Positions 1 to 8,554 of a stretch of DNA of 64,000 bases are shown one piece after another (within the stretch, counting starts at the first letter, position 1; each line of letters opens with the position of its first letter). The notes below the pieces were generated by a model. That model saw only the letters and a program-made list of their open reading frames with translations. It ran no database searches and was not told the origin of the DNA. Where the stretch lies: NCBI RefSeq assembly GCF_900188255.1, contig NZ_FZNS01000009.1:104143-168142 (forward strand). The letters run 5' to 3'. The DNA comes from Hymenobacter mucosus (lineage in GTDB: Bacteria > Bacteroidota > Bacteroidia > Cytophagales > Hymenobacteraceae). A program made the translations under genes and the position numbers.

Positions 1-896
1 AGTTTGGCTATTCAGTAAATACCTATGGCATCGGTGACTTGGTAGCCGTTATCAACCAGGTAAGCGACGAGCAGGTAAACGAGCTGCTAGCTACCTACGA
101 ACAGGAGTACGAACTGGCCGCCGATCTTAAGGATGGTGGCAGCCAGCGCGATTCCCTGCGCGAAGCCGCGAAAATTGAAGTAGGCATGCGCACGTTCCTG
201 CAAGACAACAAGGCCATCGGCTTCACCGATACCTTCGAGGATTTGCACGGCATGGCTCAGCTGCCCGGCATTGCTACTCAGCGTCTGATGGCCGAAGGGT
301 ACGGCTTTGGGGGCGAGGGTGACTGGAAAACGTCGGCCCTGGTGCGGGCTATGAAGGTGATGGGTGCTGGCCTGCCCGGCGGCAACTCCTTCATGGAAGA
401 CTACACCTACCACTTCCAGCCCGGTAACGAGCAAGTGCTCGGCTCGCACATGCTGGAAATCTGCCCCACGATTGCCGAAGGCAAAGTGAAAGTAGAAGTA
501 CACCCCCTTGGCATCGGTGGTAAGGCTGATCCGGCTCGTTTGGTATTCAACTGCCCCGCTGGTCAGGCGCTCAATGCTACTATCGTAGACCTGGGCCACC
601 GCTTCCGCATGATTGTAAATGAAGTGGAGGCAGTAGCTCCTGAGCAAGATTTGCCCAAACTGCCCGTAGCTCGCGTGCTGTGGAAAGTAAAGCCTAGCCT
701 AAGCGTAGGCGCGGCCGCCTGGATTTATGCTGGTGGTGCTCACCACACTGGCTACAGCCAGAACCTGACGGCTGAGTATCTGGAGGATTTTGCAGAAATG
801 GCTGGCATCGAGTACGTTATCATCGACGATGAAACCAAGCTGCGGACGTTCAAGAATGAGTTGCGCTACAACGACGTGGCGTTTGGCCGGCGCTAG
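1..896 (+). CDS. araA: L-arabinose isomerase, C-terminal part (5' truncated by window edge)
   Basis: This enzyme interconverts L-arabinose and L-ribulose in the cytoplasm, the first step of arabinose catabolism. The reading frame is open from base 3 with no start codon in view, so about 298 C-terminal residues of a roughly 500-residue enzyme are present. Family signatures are visible: the AEGYGFGGEGDWK segment with a catalytic Glu, SFMEDYTYHF with a second Glu, GSHMLEICP with a metal-binding His, and the HHTGYSQ segment near the C-terminus with the last metal-binding His. A TTG at 39 is internal and is not a real start. The sugar symporter gene follows 158 bp downstream on the same strand. 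araB and araD probably lie to the left, outside the window. Confidence 0.96.
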   Translation, partial: FGYSVNTYGIGDLVAVINQVSDEQVNELLATYEQEYELAADLKDGGSQRDSLREAAKIEVGMRTFLQDNKAIGFTDTFEDLHGMAQLPGIATQRLMAEGYGFGGEGDWKTSALVRAMKVMGAGLPGGNSFMEDYTYHFQPGNEQVLGSHMLEICPTIAEGKVKVEVHPLGIGGKADPARLVFNCPAGQALNATIVDLGHRFRMIVNEVEAVAPEQDLPKLPVARVLWKVKPSLSVGAAAWIYAGGAHHTGYSQNLTAEYLEDFAEMAGIEYVIIDDETKLRTFKNELRYNDVAFGRR

Positions 897-916
897 AGCA
901 GTAGGAGCAGAGTAAT

Positions 917-953
917 AAAGCGTCATGTTGCACCAATAGCAGCATGGCGCTTT
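917..953 (+). terminator. hairpin terminator after araA
   Basis: A 15-bp stem (917-931 with 939-953) closes on a 7-nt loop and has two G-U pairs when read as RNA. It begins 21 bp after the araA stop. There is no clean T-run, so termination may be partial, with some read-through into the symporter gene. Confidence 0.55.
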
Positions 954-1054
954 ACTACCCTCTGGGTGTTGACTCATTTAGATGTCAATAAAAAATGTTG
1001 TAAAATCAAGCCCTCAAATACTCTCATAACTTCCCACGTTCCCGGATTTACCTC

Positions 1055-2755
1055 ATGCGTAACAATCTTACGACGCTTGACATCTTTGTCTTCTTGTTCT
1101 ACCTAATCGGCGTTTCGGCCTATGGGTATTACGTTTACAAGAGCAAGCAAAAGGCTGAGCAAAGCACCAAAGACTATTTTCTCGCTGAAGGCTCGCTCAC
1201 CTGGTGGGCCATTGGCGCGTCCATGATTGCCTCGAACATCTCCGCCGAACAGTTCATCGGTATGTCGGGGTCCGGATTTACCGTGGGGGTAGCAGTAGCT
1301 GCCTACGAGTGGGTGGCCGCTATTGTACTCATCATTGTGGCGGTGTTCTTCATGCCGGTTTTCCTGAAGGAGAAGATCTTCACGATGCCTCAGTTCCTGG
1401 AACAGCGCTACAATTCCACGCTCAGCCTAATCATGAGTATTTTCTGGCTGTTCCTCTACGTACTGGTTAACCTAACTTCCATTCTGTACCTAGGTGCGCT
1501 GGCCATCAGTAATTTGATTGGTGGCGGTAGCTTCCACCTGATTATGGTGGCGCTGGCCGTATTTGCCCTGCTGATTTCACTGGGCGGTATGAAAGTAGTA
1601 GGCTATACCGACGTAATTCAGGTAGTAGTGCTGGTAATTGGTGGCTTGGTTACAACATACGTAGCCTTGTCGGTTGTAAGCACCAAGTTTGGCTTGGGTG
1701 GCGGTGCCATCTCGGGCTTCATGGCCCTCATGGACAACGCCGGCGACCACTTCAAGATGATTTTCCCGAAACCGGGGCCCACAACACCGCAGGAGGAAAT
1801 AAATAAATACATCACCCTACCCGGCATTGCTATGTACTTCGCCGGCATGTGGATTGTGAACCTGAACTACTGGGGTTGCAACCAGTACATCACCCAGCGC
1901 GCCCTCGGTGCCGACTTGCAGACTGCCCGTACGGGTATCCTGTTTGCCGGTATGCTGAAGCTGATGATGCCCGTTATCGTAATGCTGCCCGGTATTGCGG
2001 CCTACGTGCTGTACAAGAACGGTGAGTTGCAGCAGGAAATGGCTTCAACGGGTGCTTTCAACTCCGACAACGCGTACTCGGCTGTGTTGACTTTCCTACC
2101 CAACGGCTTGAAAGGCTTGTCGATGGCTGCTTTGACGGCTGCTATTGTAGCTTCTTTAGCTGGTAAAGTAAACTCGATTTCGACCATCTTCACGCTCGAC
2201 ATCTACAAGCGTTACATCAACCAAGACGCCACTGAGAAGAAGCAGGTATGGGTAGGTCGCCTGACCATCCTTATTTCGGTGATTCTGGGCGTAGCCCTGA
2301 CGTGGGAAGATTTGCTGGGCATTGGTGGCGAGGGTGGCTTCCAGTTTATTCAGAAGTACACGGGCTTCATCTCGCCCGGTATCGTAGCCATCTTCGTGCT
2401 GGGTATGTTCTGGAAGCGTACCACGGCGGCTGCCGCCATTACGGGTATCCTAGCAGGTTTTGCTTTGTCGGTACTGTTTAATAACTACGCTCCTTCGCTG
2501 TTCGGCAACGAGACGATCCTGTACACGGCCTACCCCAATGGCCACGGCAGCTACGAGATTCCTTTCCTAATTTGCATGGGCTTGTCGTTTGCTTTCACCC
2601 TGCTTATTATGGTGGCCATGAGCTTGGCTGGGCCGGTAGTTAGCGCCCGCGCTATCAACCTCACGCCAGGTATGTTCAAGGTAAGCTCTCAGACCATGAC
2701 GCTGATTGTTATCACGCTGCTGCTGATAACAGCTCTTTATGCCAAGTTCTGGTAA
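1055..2755 (+). CDS. sodium/solute symporter (SSS family), probable Na+/L-arabinose cotransporter
   Basis: A 566-residue inner-membrane transporter of the sodium:solute symporter family, related to SglT/vSGLT. It has about 14 hydrophobic segments, a first helix at about residues 8-28, the SMIASNISAEQFIGMSG segment that forms the substrate and sodium core, and the GKVNSISTIFTLDIYK segment typical of sugar SSS proteins. The ATG at 1055 directly precedes the first helix. Its position between araA and a secreted arabinanase suggests uptake of L-arabinose, but substrate cannot be read from sequence; galactose or xylose are alternatives. A strong hairpin follows the stop codon. Confidence 0.88.
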   Translation: MRNNLTTLDIFVFLFYLIGVSAYGYYVYKSKQKAEQSTKDYFLAEGSLTWWAIGASMIASNISAEQFIGMSGSGFTVGVAVAAYEWVAAIVLIIVAVFFMPVFLKEKIFTMPQFLEQRYNSTLSLIMSIFWLFLYVLVNLTSILYLGALAISNLIGGGSFHLIMVALAVFALLISLGGMKVVGYTDVIQVVVLVIGGLVTTYVALSVVSTKFGLGGGAISGFMALMDNAGDHFKMIFPKPGPTTPQEEINKYITLPGIAMYFAGMWIVNLNYWGCNQYITQRALGADLQTARTGILFAGMLKLMMPVIVMLPGIAAYVLYKNGELQQEMASTGAFNSDNAYSAVLTFLPNGLKGLSMAALTAAIVASLAGKVNSISTIFTLDIYKRYINQDATEKKQVWVGRLTILISVILGVALTWEDLLGIGGEGGFQFIQKYTGFISPGIVAIFVLGMFWKRTTAAAAITGILAGFALSVLFNNYAPSLFGNETILYTAYPNGHGSYEIPFLICMGLSFAFTLLIMVAMSLAGPVVSARAINLTPGMFKVSSQTMTLIVITLLLITALYAKFW

Positions 2756-2849
2756 CCAACCAGCCTAGCCGCAGCCAACCAGTACTGGCTGAGCTTCCAT
2801 TACCATATTGTTGCGCAGATTATCCCATTTTCCGCGCGTAAGCACCAGG

Positions 2850-2881
2850 ACGGGGACGTGAATACTAATTCGCGTCCCCGT
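2850..2881 (+). terminator. hairpin terminator after the symporter
   Basis: An acggggacg arm at 2850-2858 pairs with cgtccccgt at 2873-2881, and two further inner pairs are possible. It sits about 95 bp after the symporter stop and 53 bp before the next ATG, so it may separate the symporter from the secreted-enzyme genes. Confidence 0.5.
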
Positions 2882-2933
2882 TGTGCTTCCTATTGCCCTG
2901 CTCTAATGCCGTTCCAACCAAATTCCTACACCC

Positions 2934-4706
2934 ATGACCCCTACTTCTACCTTGCCCCGCCCGGGCAAAAGCATCCTCCTGCGCCCTTGGGCCACCCCCT
3001 TTGCTAAAGTACTGCGCCTGCTGGCGCTGATGCTCGGGTTTGCTACTAGTCTGAGCTTTCCGGCCCGCGCCCTGCAAGGCAACGACAATTGCCACGACCC
3101 TTCCAGCATTGTGAAGGATGGTAACAAGTACTGGATTTTTACCACTGGTACCGGCATCTATGGTATGTACTCCACCGACTTGGTGAGGTGGGAATCTGGG
3201 TCGCGGCCCGTGTTTCAGGCTGGCGCCTATCCTAGCTGGATTCAAAGCAAAGTGCCCGGCTTCTCCGGCGACTTCTGGGCGCCGGAGTGCGTGTACCGCA
3301 ACGGTAAGTTTTACCTCTACTACTCCGTATCTACGTTCGGGTCCAACACCTCCACTATTGGCTTAGCTACCAACGTAACACTGGACCCAGCCAACCCGAA
3401 CTACCAGTGGGTGGACCAGGGCGAGGTAGTATCTACAACAAGCAGCAGTGCTGCTAATGCAATTGACCCCGCCGTTGTAACGGACGCTAGTGGTGGGCTA
3501 TGGATGAGCTACGGCTCCTTTTTTAAAGGTATTGGCTTGATTAAGCTGGATGCTACCACTGGTAAGCGCTCCGGCACTAGCTTCTACTGGCTGGCGGGCA
3601 ACGTGGCCGCCGATGGCGTAACGCGCAACAATAGCGGTAGCGAGGCGCCGTACATTGTGCGCAACGGCAGCTACTATTACCTCTTCATCAACAAAGGAGC
3701 TTGCTGCAAGGGCTCCAGCAGCACCTACTACATTCAGGTGGGCCGCTCTACCAGCATCACCGGCCCCTACCTTGATAAGAATGGAGTAGACCTGAACAAG
3801 AACGGCGGTACTACCCTCATTGCTACTAGCGGCAATTACGTAGGACCCGGACACGTGGGCCTGTTCATCGAGAACGGTGCCAACTACCTCACCCATCACT
3901 ACTACGACAGCAGCCAGGATGGCCGCGCCCGCTTGAGCGTGGGTAACATGGGCTGGGATGGTGCCGCGTGGCCCTTCATCACCCGCGACTGGATTGCTAG
4001 TGGCCGCTACACCCTCACCAACCAGAATAGTGGTAAAGTGTGGGATGCTTGGGGCTGCACTGGCGCCCAAGGTCAGGCCATTGCCCAGGGTACACTGAGC
4101 CCCGGCCTCGCCTGCCAGCAGTGGAATTTGACTCCCGTGGGCAACGGGGAATACAAAATCACGGCCAACGTAGGTAGCGGTCTGGCGGCCGACGTCGTGA
4201 ATAATAGCTCCGCAAACGGCGCCAAGCTGCAACTATACCCTTACAGCGGCGTTGCTGGTCAGCGCTTCAAGATTGAACGAACCAACTCAGGTGGGTACGT
4301 GCTCTCATCAGTGAATGGTAATAGGGTAGTAGAAGTGCCTGCCTGTTCTACTACGGCGGGGGTACAACTGGCCCTGTACGATTACTTGGCCAACAACTGC
4401 CAGCAGTGGGCTATTGCGCCTACTGCCAGTGCCCGGGTGCTAGCTACCCAGCCGGCCCAAACCGCTCAGTTTAGCGTGTACCCTAACCCCACGGAGCACG
4501 GCCGCTTTACGCTGACGCTAGGAGAGGAGTTAGCGGGGAGCAACGTAACGGTGACCCTCTCAGACTTGCAGGGGCGGCGGGTATATAGCCGTATTGCTAC
4601 GGGTAGTACCTCGTTGCCTGTGGAGGTTGCCGTGCGCGCCGGCTTGTACGTGCTGCAAGTCAGCAGCGCCCGAGGTTCCTACACGCAGAAACTACAAGTA
4701 CAGTAA
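2934..4706 (+). CDS. GH43 endo-arabinanase with RICIN (CBM13-like) and T9SS sorting domains
   Basis: A secreted enzyme of 590 residues, predicted to cut alpha-1,5-linked arabinan backbones. A basic then hydrophobic signal peptide covers about residues 1-47. The GH43 five-bladed propeller spans about 48-355 with the expected triad: Asp55 in CHDPS, Asp178 in AIDPA and Glu237 in SEAPY. Residues 357-497 form a ricin-type beta-trefoil with repeated QQW motifs and paired cysteines, probably a sugar-binding module. Residues 514-590 (SVYPNPTEHGRF onward) are a type A T9SS C-terminal sorting domain, so the protein should cross the outer membrane and attach to the cell surface or be released. It is the only protein here with such a domain. 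The GH27 gene follows 66 bp downstream. Confidence 0.93.
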   Translation: MTPTSTLPRPGKSILLRPWATPFAKVLRLLALMLGFATSLSFPARALQGNDNCHDPSSIVKDGNKYWIFTTGTGIYGMYSTDLVRWESGSRPVFQAGAYPSWIQSKVPGFSGDFWAPECVYRNGKFYLYYSVSTFGSNTSTIGLATNVTLDPANPNYQWVDQGEVVSTTSSSAANAIDPAVVTDASGGLWMSYGSFFKGIGLIKLDATTGKRSGTSFYWLAGNVAADGVTRNNSGSEAPYIVRNGSYYYLFINKGACCKGSSSTYYIQVGRSTSITGPYLDKNGVDLNKNGGTTLIATSGNYVGPGHVGLFIENGANYLTHHYYDSSQDGRARLSVGNMGWDGAAWPFITRDWIASGRYTLTNQNSGKVWDAWGCTGAQGQAIAQGTLSPGLACQQWNLTPVGNGEYKITANVGSGLAADVVNNSSANGAKLQLYPYSGVAGQRFKIERTNSGGYVLSSVNGNRVVEVPACSTTAGVQLALYDYLANNCQQWAIAPTASARVLATQPAQTAQFSVYPNPTEHGRFTLTLGEELAGSNVTVTLSDLQGRRVYSRIATGSTSLPVEVAVRAGLYVLQVSSARGSYTQKLQVQ

Positions 4707-4715
4707 AAAATTGCA

Positions 4716-4747
4716 CCGCGGTGCCTCTAATGCACGGGGCACCGCGG
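4716..4747 (+). terminator. GC-rich hairpin between GH43 and GH27 genes
   Basis: Arms ccgcggtgcc (4716-4725) and ggcaccgcgg (4738-4747) give a perfect 10-bp stem. The left side also contains the self-complementary gcaccgcggtgc. It ends 25 bp before the GH27 ATG and has no T-run, so it may tune read-through or protect mRNA rather than stop transcription fully. Confidence 0.4.
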
Positions 4748-4772
4748 CTGGCAGCCATTAACCTACAGCCCC

Positions 4773-6623
4773 ATGAACAACCACACCTTGGCCCGGCTAG
4801 CAACCAGCCTCCTGCTAGGCAGTGCAGCCACCATCGGTCCGGCAGCATCACAGAAAGCCACCTCCCCTGACTTTCATCAGTGGGCCCTTACTCCACCCAT
4901 GGGTTGGAATAGTTGGGACTGCTACGGCCCCACGGTAGTAGAAGCGGAGGTGAAAGCCAACGCCGACTACATGGCCAAAAACTTGAAAAGCAGTGGCTGG
5001 GACTATGTGGTAGTGGATATTCGCTGGTACGTAGGCAACGACACTGCCCACGGTTACAACGAGAAGAACCCTGATTTTGCCATTGATGCCTATGGGCGCT
5101 TTGTGCCCGCCGTAAACCGGTTTCCCTCAGCGGCAGGCGGTAAAGGATTTAAGCCCTTGGCTGATTACATGCACGCAAAGGGCCTGAAGTTTGGCATCCA
5201 TATTATGCGCGGGGTGCCAGTAGTAGCTGTGCAGCGCAAGCTGCCTATTCTCGGTAGCAAAGCCACCGCCGCCGACATTTACTCCAAAGAAGGACAAGCG
5301 GGCTGGCTGCACGATATGTACACTGTAGTAGCCGGTCGGCCGGGCGCCCAAGAGTACTACAATTCCCTCTTTAAACTGTATGCGAGTTGGGGCGTTGATT
5401 TTGTGAAGGTGGACGATTTATCGTCGCCTTACCACAAGCCGGAAGTGGAGATGATTCGGAAGGCCATTGATTTGTCGGGCCGCAAAATAGTGCTCAGCAC
5501 TTCGCCCGGCGAAACGCCTATTGCGGAAGCAAAGCACGTCGCGGCCCATGCCAATATGTGGCGTACCGTTGGCGACTTCTGGGACAGTTGGGAGCAGCTT
5601 AAAGAGCATTTCGACGTGTGCAACCGCTGGTCGGCCTACATCCAACCTGGCGCTTTTCCCGATGCCGACATGCTGCCGTTGGGCCGCCTAGGCATACGGG
5701 CGGAGCGCGGCGACGACCGTATGACCCGCTTCACCCGTGACGAGCAGTATACGCTTATGAGCCTGTGGAGTATCTTCCGCTCGCCGCTTATGTTTGGTGG
5801 CGACCTGCCCAGCAACGACGCCTTCACGTTGTCGTTGCTTACCAATAAAGACGTGCTGGCCATGCACCACAGCAGCACCAGCAACCGCCAGCTGTTTCGC
5901 AAAGACAACTTGATTGCCTGGACCGCCGACGACCCCAAAACGGGCGACAAATTCCTGGCACTCTTCAATGCCCAGGACCAAGAGTTGGCGCCAGTCAACG
6001 AGGCTGCTTGGTCTAGCTCGGTTATCACCCGCCAAACGCCCGGCCAAAGCCAGGCAGTGAACGTGGACATTACGGGCGCAACCAAGCTCTATCTTAACGT
6101 GCGCGAAGGTGGCGACGACATTGCTTGGGACCACGCCGATTGGCTAAATCCCGTGCTCAGCAACGGTAGTAAATCGGTGTTCCTGAGTTCGATGCCTTGG
6201 AAGACGGCAACTGCCGGCTGGGGTACTGTAACGGCCAACCGTAGCGTATCGGGTGCTGATCTAATAGTTGCAGGCAAGAAATACGACCAAGGCATTGGTA
6301 CGCACTCGAACTCCATGATTGAGTACGATCTGCCCGCTGGCTTTACCCGGTTCCAGGCCACCGCTGGCCTCGACAATGCCGGTGCCGCCCAAAATACGGG
6401 GGGAACCATGCAATTTTTGGTTTTCACCAAGAACCCGTTCCGCCCTCTACCTGCCGACTCCGTGAAGGTCCCCGTAACCCTGGCTCAACTCGGGCTGACG
6501 GGCTCCTGCACCGTCCGCGACATGTGGACTGGCAAAACGACTAGTGGCGTGGCAGGTGAGTTTGCCCCCTATGTGCGCCGCCACGGTGCGCGCCTGTTTA
6601 GAATCTCCAAAGGCAAGAAATAA
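4773..6623 (+). CDS. GH27 alpha-galactosidase / beta-L-arabinopyranosidase-like enzyme with NPCBM domain
   Basis: A 616-residue exported glycosidase with a signal peptide at about residues 1-26. The GH27 barrel begins at TPPMGWNSWDCYG (residues 40-52). The nucleophile is probably Asp214 in FVKVDDL, and the acid/base Asp268 in MWRTVGDFWDSW. Residues from about 455 to 545 (LSSMPWKTATAGWG through GIGTHSNSMIEYDL) are an NPCBM-type carbohydrate-binding fold. The last 65 residues return to the C-terminal beta-sandwich of GH27 (VRDMWTGK). GH27 includes alpha-galactosidases and beta-L-arabinopyranosidases; the arabinan context makes the second possible, but sequence alone does not decide. It probably shares a transcript with the upstream GH43 gene. 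Confidence 0.87.
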   Translation: MNNHTLARLATSLLLGSAATIGPAASQKATSPDFHQWALTPPMGWNSWDCYGPTVVEAEVKANADYMAKNLKSSGWDYVVVDIRWYVGNDTAHGYNEKNPDFAIDAYGRFVPAVNRFPSAAGGKGFKPLADYMHAKGLKFGIHIMRGVPVVAVQRKLPILGSKATAADIYSKEGQAGWLHDMYTVVAGRPGAQEYYNSLFKLYASWGVDFVKVDDLSSPYHKPEVEMIRKAIDLSGRKIVLSTSPGETPIAEAKHVAAHANMWRTVGDFWDSWEQLKEHFDVCNRWSAYIQPGAFPDADMLPLGRLGIRAERGDDRMTRFTRDEQYTLMSLWSIFRSPLMFGGDLPSNDAFTLSLLTNKDVLAMHHSSTSNRQLFRKDNLIAWTADDPKTGDKFLALFNAQDQELAPVNEAAWSSSVITRQTPGQSQAVNVDITGATKLYLNVREGGDDIAWDHADWLNPVLSNGSKSVFLSSMPWKTATAGWGTVTANRSVSGADLIVAGKKYDQGIGTHSNSMIEYDLPAGFTRFQATAGLDNAGAAQNTGGTMQFLVFTKNPFRPLPADSVKVPVTLAQLGLTGSCTVRDMWTGKTTSGVAGEFAPYVRRHGARLFRISKGKK

Positions 6624-6632
6624 TGATGCTGA

Positions 6633-7166
6633 GCCAGTCCTCTATTTCTGAGAACTGAAACGGGCACTGGCCATTCTATCCAGGTCACGCCGGACTTTTC
6701 TTACTGGCAAGACGACAAGCCCGTAGCAGACCAGCGCGAGGCCGTGGGCCATGCCGTGCGTGCGGAGTACCTCTACTCGGCTATGGCCGACGTGGCCGCT
6801 CTTACGGGCGACCAGCAGCTGCTGGCGTCGGTAGACAGCATCTGGCACAACATGGTCTCGAAGAAGCTCTACGTAACGGGAGGGACGGGCGCCGTGCCGG
6901 GGGGCGAGCGGTTCGGGGGCAACTACGAACTGCCCAACACCACGGCCTACAACGAAACCTGCGCCTCGGTGGCTAACGTGTACTGGAACCAGCGCATGTT
7001 TCAGCTCCACGGCGACTCGAAGTACGTGGACATGCTGGAGAAGGTGCTCTACAATGGGTTGATTTCCGGGGTAGGACTGGATGGCAAATCCTTCTTCTAC
7101 TCCAACGCCATGCAAATCAAGAACAGCGTGAGCTTCGCGCAGAGCGAGCCTCAGCGTGCGGGGTAA
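6633..7166 (+). pseudogene. GH127 beta-L-arabinofuranosidase remnant
   Basis: An open frame from 6633 to the stop at 7166 encodes only the middle of a GH127 (HypBA1/DUF1680-type) enzyme. Recognisable family segments are KPVADQREAVGHAVRAEYLY, the zinc-ligand motif YNETCAS, and VLYNGLISGVGLDGKSFFYSN. Intact relatives are about 600 or more residues; here the N-terminal half is missing. The frame stops just after SEPQRAG, before the paired cysteines that bind zinc and supply the nucleophile. The fragment starts 10 bp after the GH27 stop without its own signal peptide. GTG at 6744 could start a 140-residue product, but it could not be catalytic. I read it as a deletion relic. Confidence 0.85.
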
Positions 7167-7262
7167 ACCCTGCTGCCAGCACCGACCGCTCTGATGTGCA
7201 GTGCTAGCGCAAACCAAAGCGACTCGTAGATATCAGTTAGTAGATGCTGGTACTTACTCCAC

Positions 7263-8426
7263 TTATGTAGCCTGTTGAGCGGGTGTGGGGGTAGGAGCCG
7301 GGCGGGCGGCAAGAATGCCAATGGCGGCGCCTAAGCCAGCAACCAATGCAAAGGAAACGCGCAGGCTAGAAACCTCCGCCACCAGCCCAATCAGTGGCGG
7401 CCCCAGTAGAAATCCAAGGTAGCCAATGGTAGAAACCATAGCCAGCGCCACCCCCGGCGACACCGTAGTGGCCCGCCCCGCGGCGCTGTAGGCCAGAGGC
7501 GTTACTGAGGCAATACCGAACCCGACCAGCAGAAATCCTACTACCGATGGAATAAACGCAGGCCAAAGCACCGCCAGCAGTAAGCCCGCGGTGATTAGGG
7601 CACTGCTGATTTGCAGCATGCGGTTCGTCCCGTAGCGGTGAGTGAAGAAGTCGGAGATAAAGCGGCCTAGGGCCATGGTGCTCATGCAGGCCACGTAGCC
7701 GGCCGTTACCAGAGTAGCATCGGGCCGCACTACCTTCTGAAAATATACTCCGCTCCAATCGAACATGCAGCCCTCGCAGAGCATTCCGCAGAAGGCAATA
7801 AGGCCGATGCGCAGCAAGTAGGGCTCGGGGCGGCGCAAGCCTGGGCCACCAGCTTCGGCGCCTGTATCCTGGGGCAACGTGCGCTGGTGCGCTAGTATAG
7901 TAAGCACCAGCCCAATGCCCATCACGAGTAGGAAGTGCCAAAGCGGGGTTTGCTGCCAACGAATCAGCAAGGTGCCTAACGCGCCACCTAGGAAGCCAGC
8001 CAAGCTCCACAGCCCGTGGAAGCTTCCCATAATGGGCTTGCCGTAGGCCGCCTGCACTCCAATAGCCTGAGTATTGACGGAAATATTGAGCAGGTTACCC
8101 GCAAAACCAAACAATACTAGGCTACCCGCCAAGCTCCAGAAGCCAGATGCCCAACCTAGTAGGGGTAGGAATCCTGCGTACATGCAGGTAGCAGCCAGCA
8201 CTACCACCCGGCTGCCGTAGGTATGCACCATCCAGCCGGCTACTGGCAAAGCCAGCATGGAGCCTACGGGAAGGGCCAGCAATAATTGTCCTAGCTCCCC
8301 TTCACTCAGCCCCAGCTTGAGGCCGATATCAGGAATGCGAGAAGCCCAGGAAGCAAAGCATAACCCCGCCACAAAAAACAAGGCGCTAACAGCCACGCGG
8401 CGATGGGTAGGCGTAAATTCAGCCAT
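7263..8426 (-). CDS. MFS transporter (YbjJ-like)
   Basis: A 387-residue membrane protein with 12 predicted helices in two halves and a cytoplasmic loop at about residues 185-205. The N-terminal part (RIPDIGLKLGLSEGELGQLL, then GWMVHTYGSRVVV with the MFS loop 2-3 pattern) resembles YbjJ and other sugar or drug MFS proteins of unknown substrate. It lies downstream of the transketolase-transaldolase genes on the same strand but is separated from them by a strong perfect hairpin only 21 bp before its ATG. The hairpin suggests it has limited co-transcription with them. Substrate unknown; pentose or oligosaccharide export or uptake is only a contextual guess. Confidence 0.85.
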   Translation of the reverse strand: MAEFTPTHRRVAVSALFFVAGLCFASWASRIPDIGLKLGLSEGELGQLLLALPVGSMLALPVAGWMVHTYGSRVVVLAATCMYAGFLPLLGWASGFWSLAGSLVLFGFAGNLLNISVNTQAIGVQAAYGKPIMGSFHGLWSLAGFLGGALGTLLIRWQQTPLWHFLLVMGIGLVLTILAHQRTLPQDTGAEAGGPGLRRPEPYLLRIGLIAFCGMLCEGCMFDWSGVYFQKVVRPDATLVTAGYVACMSTMALGRFISDFFTHRYGTNRMLQISSALITAGLLLAVLWPAFIPSVVGFLLVGFGIASVTPLAYSAAGRATTVSPGVALAMVSTIGYLGFLLGPPLIGLVAEVSSLRVSFALVAGLGAAIGILAARPAPTPTPAQQAT

Positions 8427-8446
8427 ACAGGAAGTTGGTAAAACAA

Positions 8447-8476
8447 AGCGGGGAGCTACCTAGGTAGCTCCCCGCT
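8447..8476 (-). terminator. perfect 30-bp palindrome, transaldolase terminator
   Basis: A perfect palindrome: agcggggagctacct followed by its exact complement. On the minus strand it is followed by a T-rich stretch (ttgtttta), which fits an intrinsic terminator about 80 bp after the transaldolase stop. It ends 20 bp upstream of the MFS start codon, so it must influence that gene as well. Confidence 0.75.
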
Positions 8477-8554
8477 GATGGTATTTATCCTGAGCAAGTG
8501 AGAACCCCAAAGGCTCACTTACCAAAGAAGGATATGGCTTATGCAGCAGACAAC

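Noticed and set aside
3498..4232. Open frame of about 240 codons opposite the GH43-RICIN gene
   Set aside because: Antisense to the GH43 and RICIN coding sequence with Ala/Val/Gly-rich random-like composition.
8447..8476. Operator site for the MFS gene
   Set aside because: The perfect palindrome might be read as a regulator site, but its length, GC core and following T-rich run on the transcribed strand fit the transaldolase terminator better.
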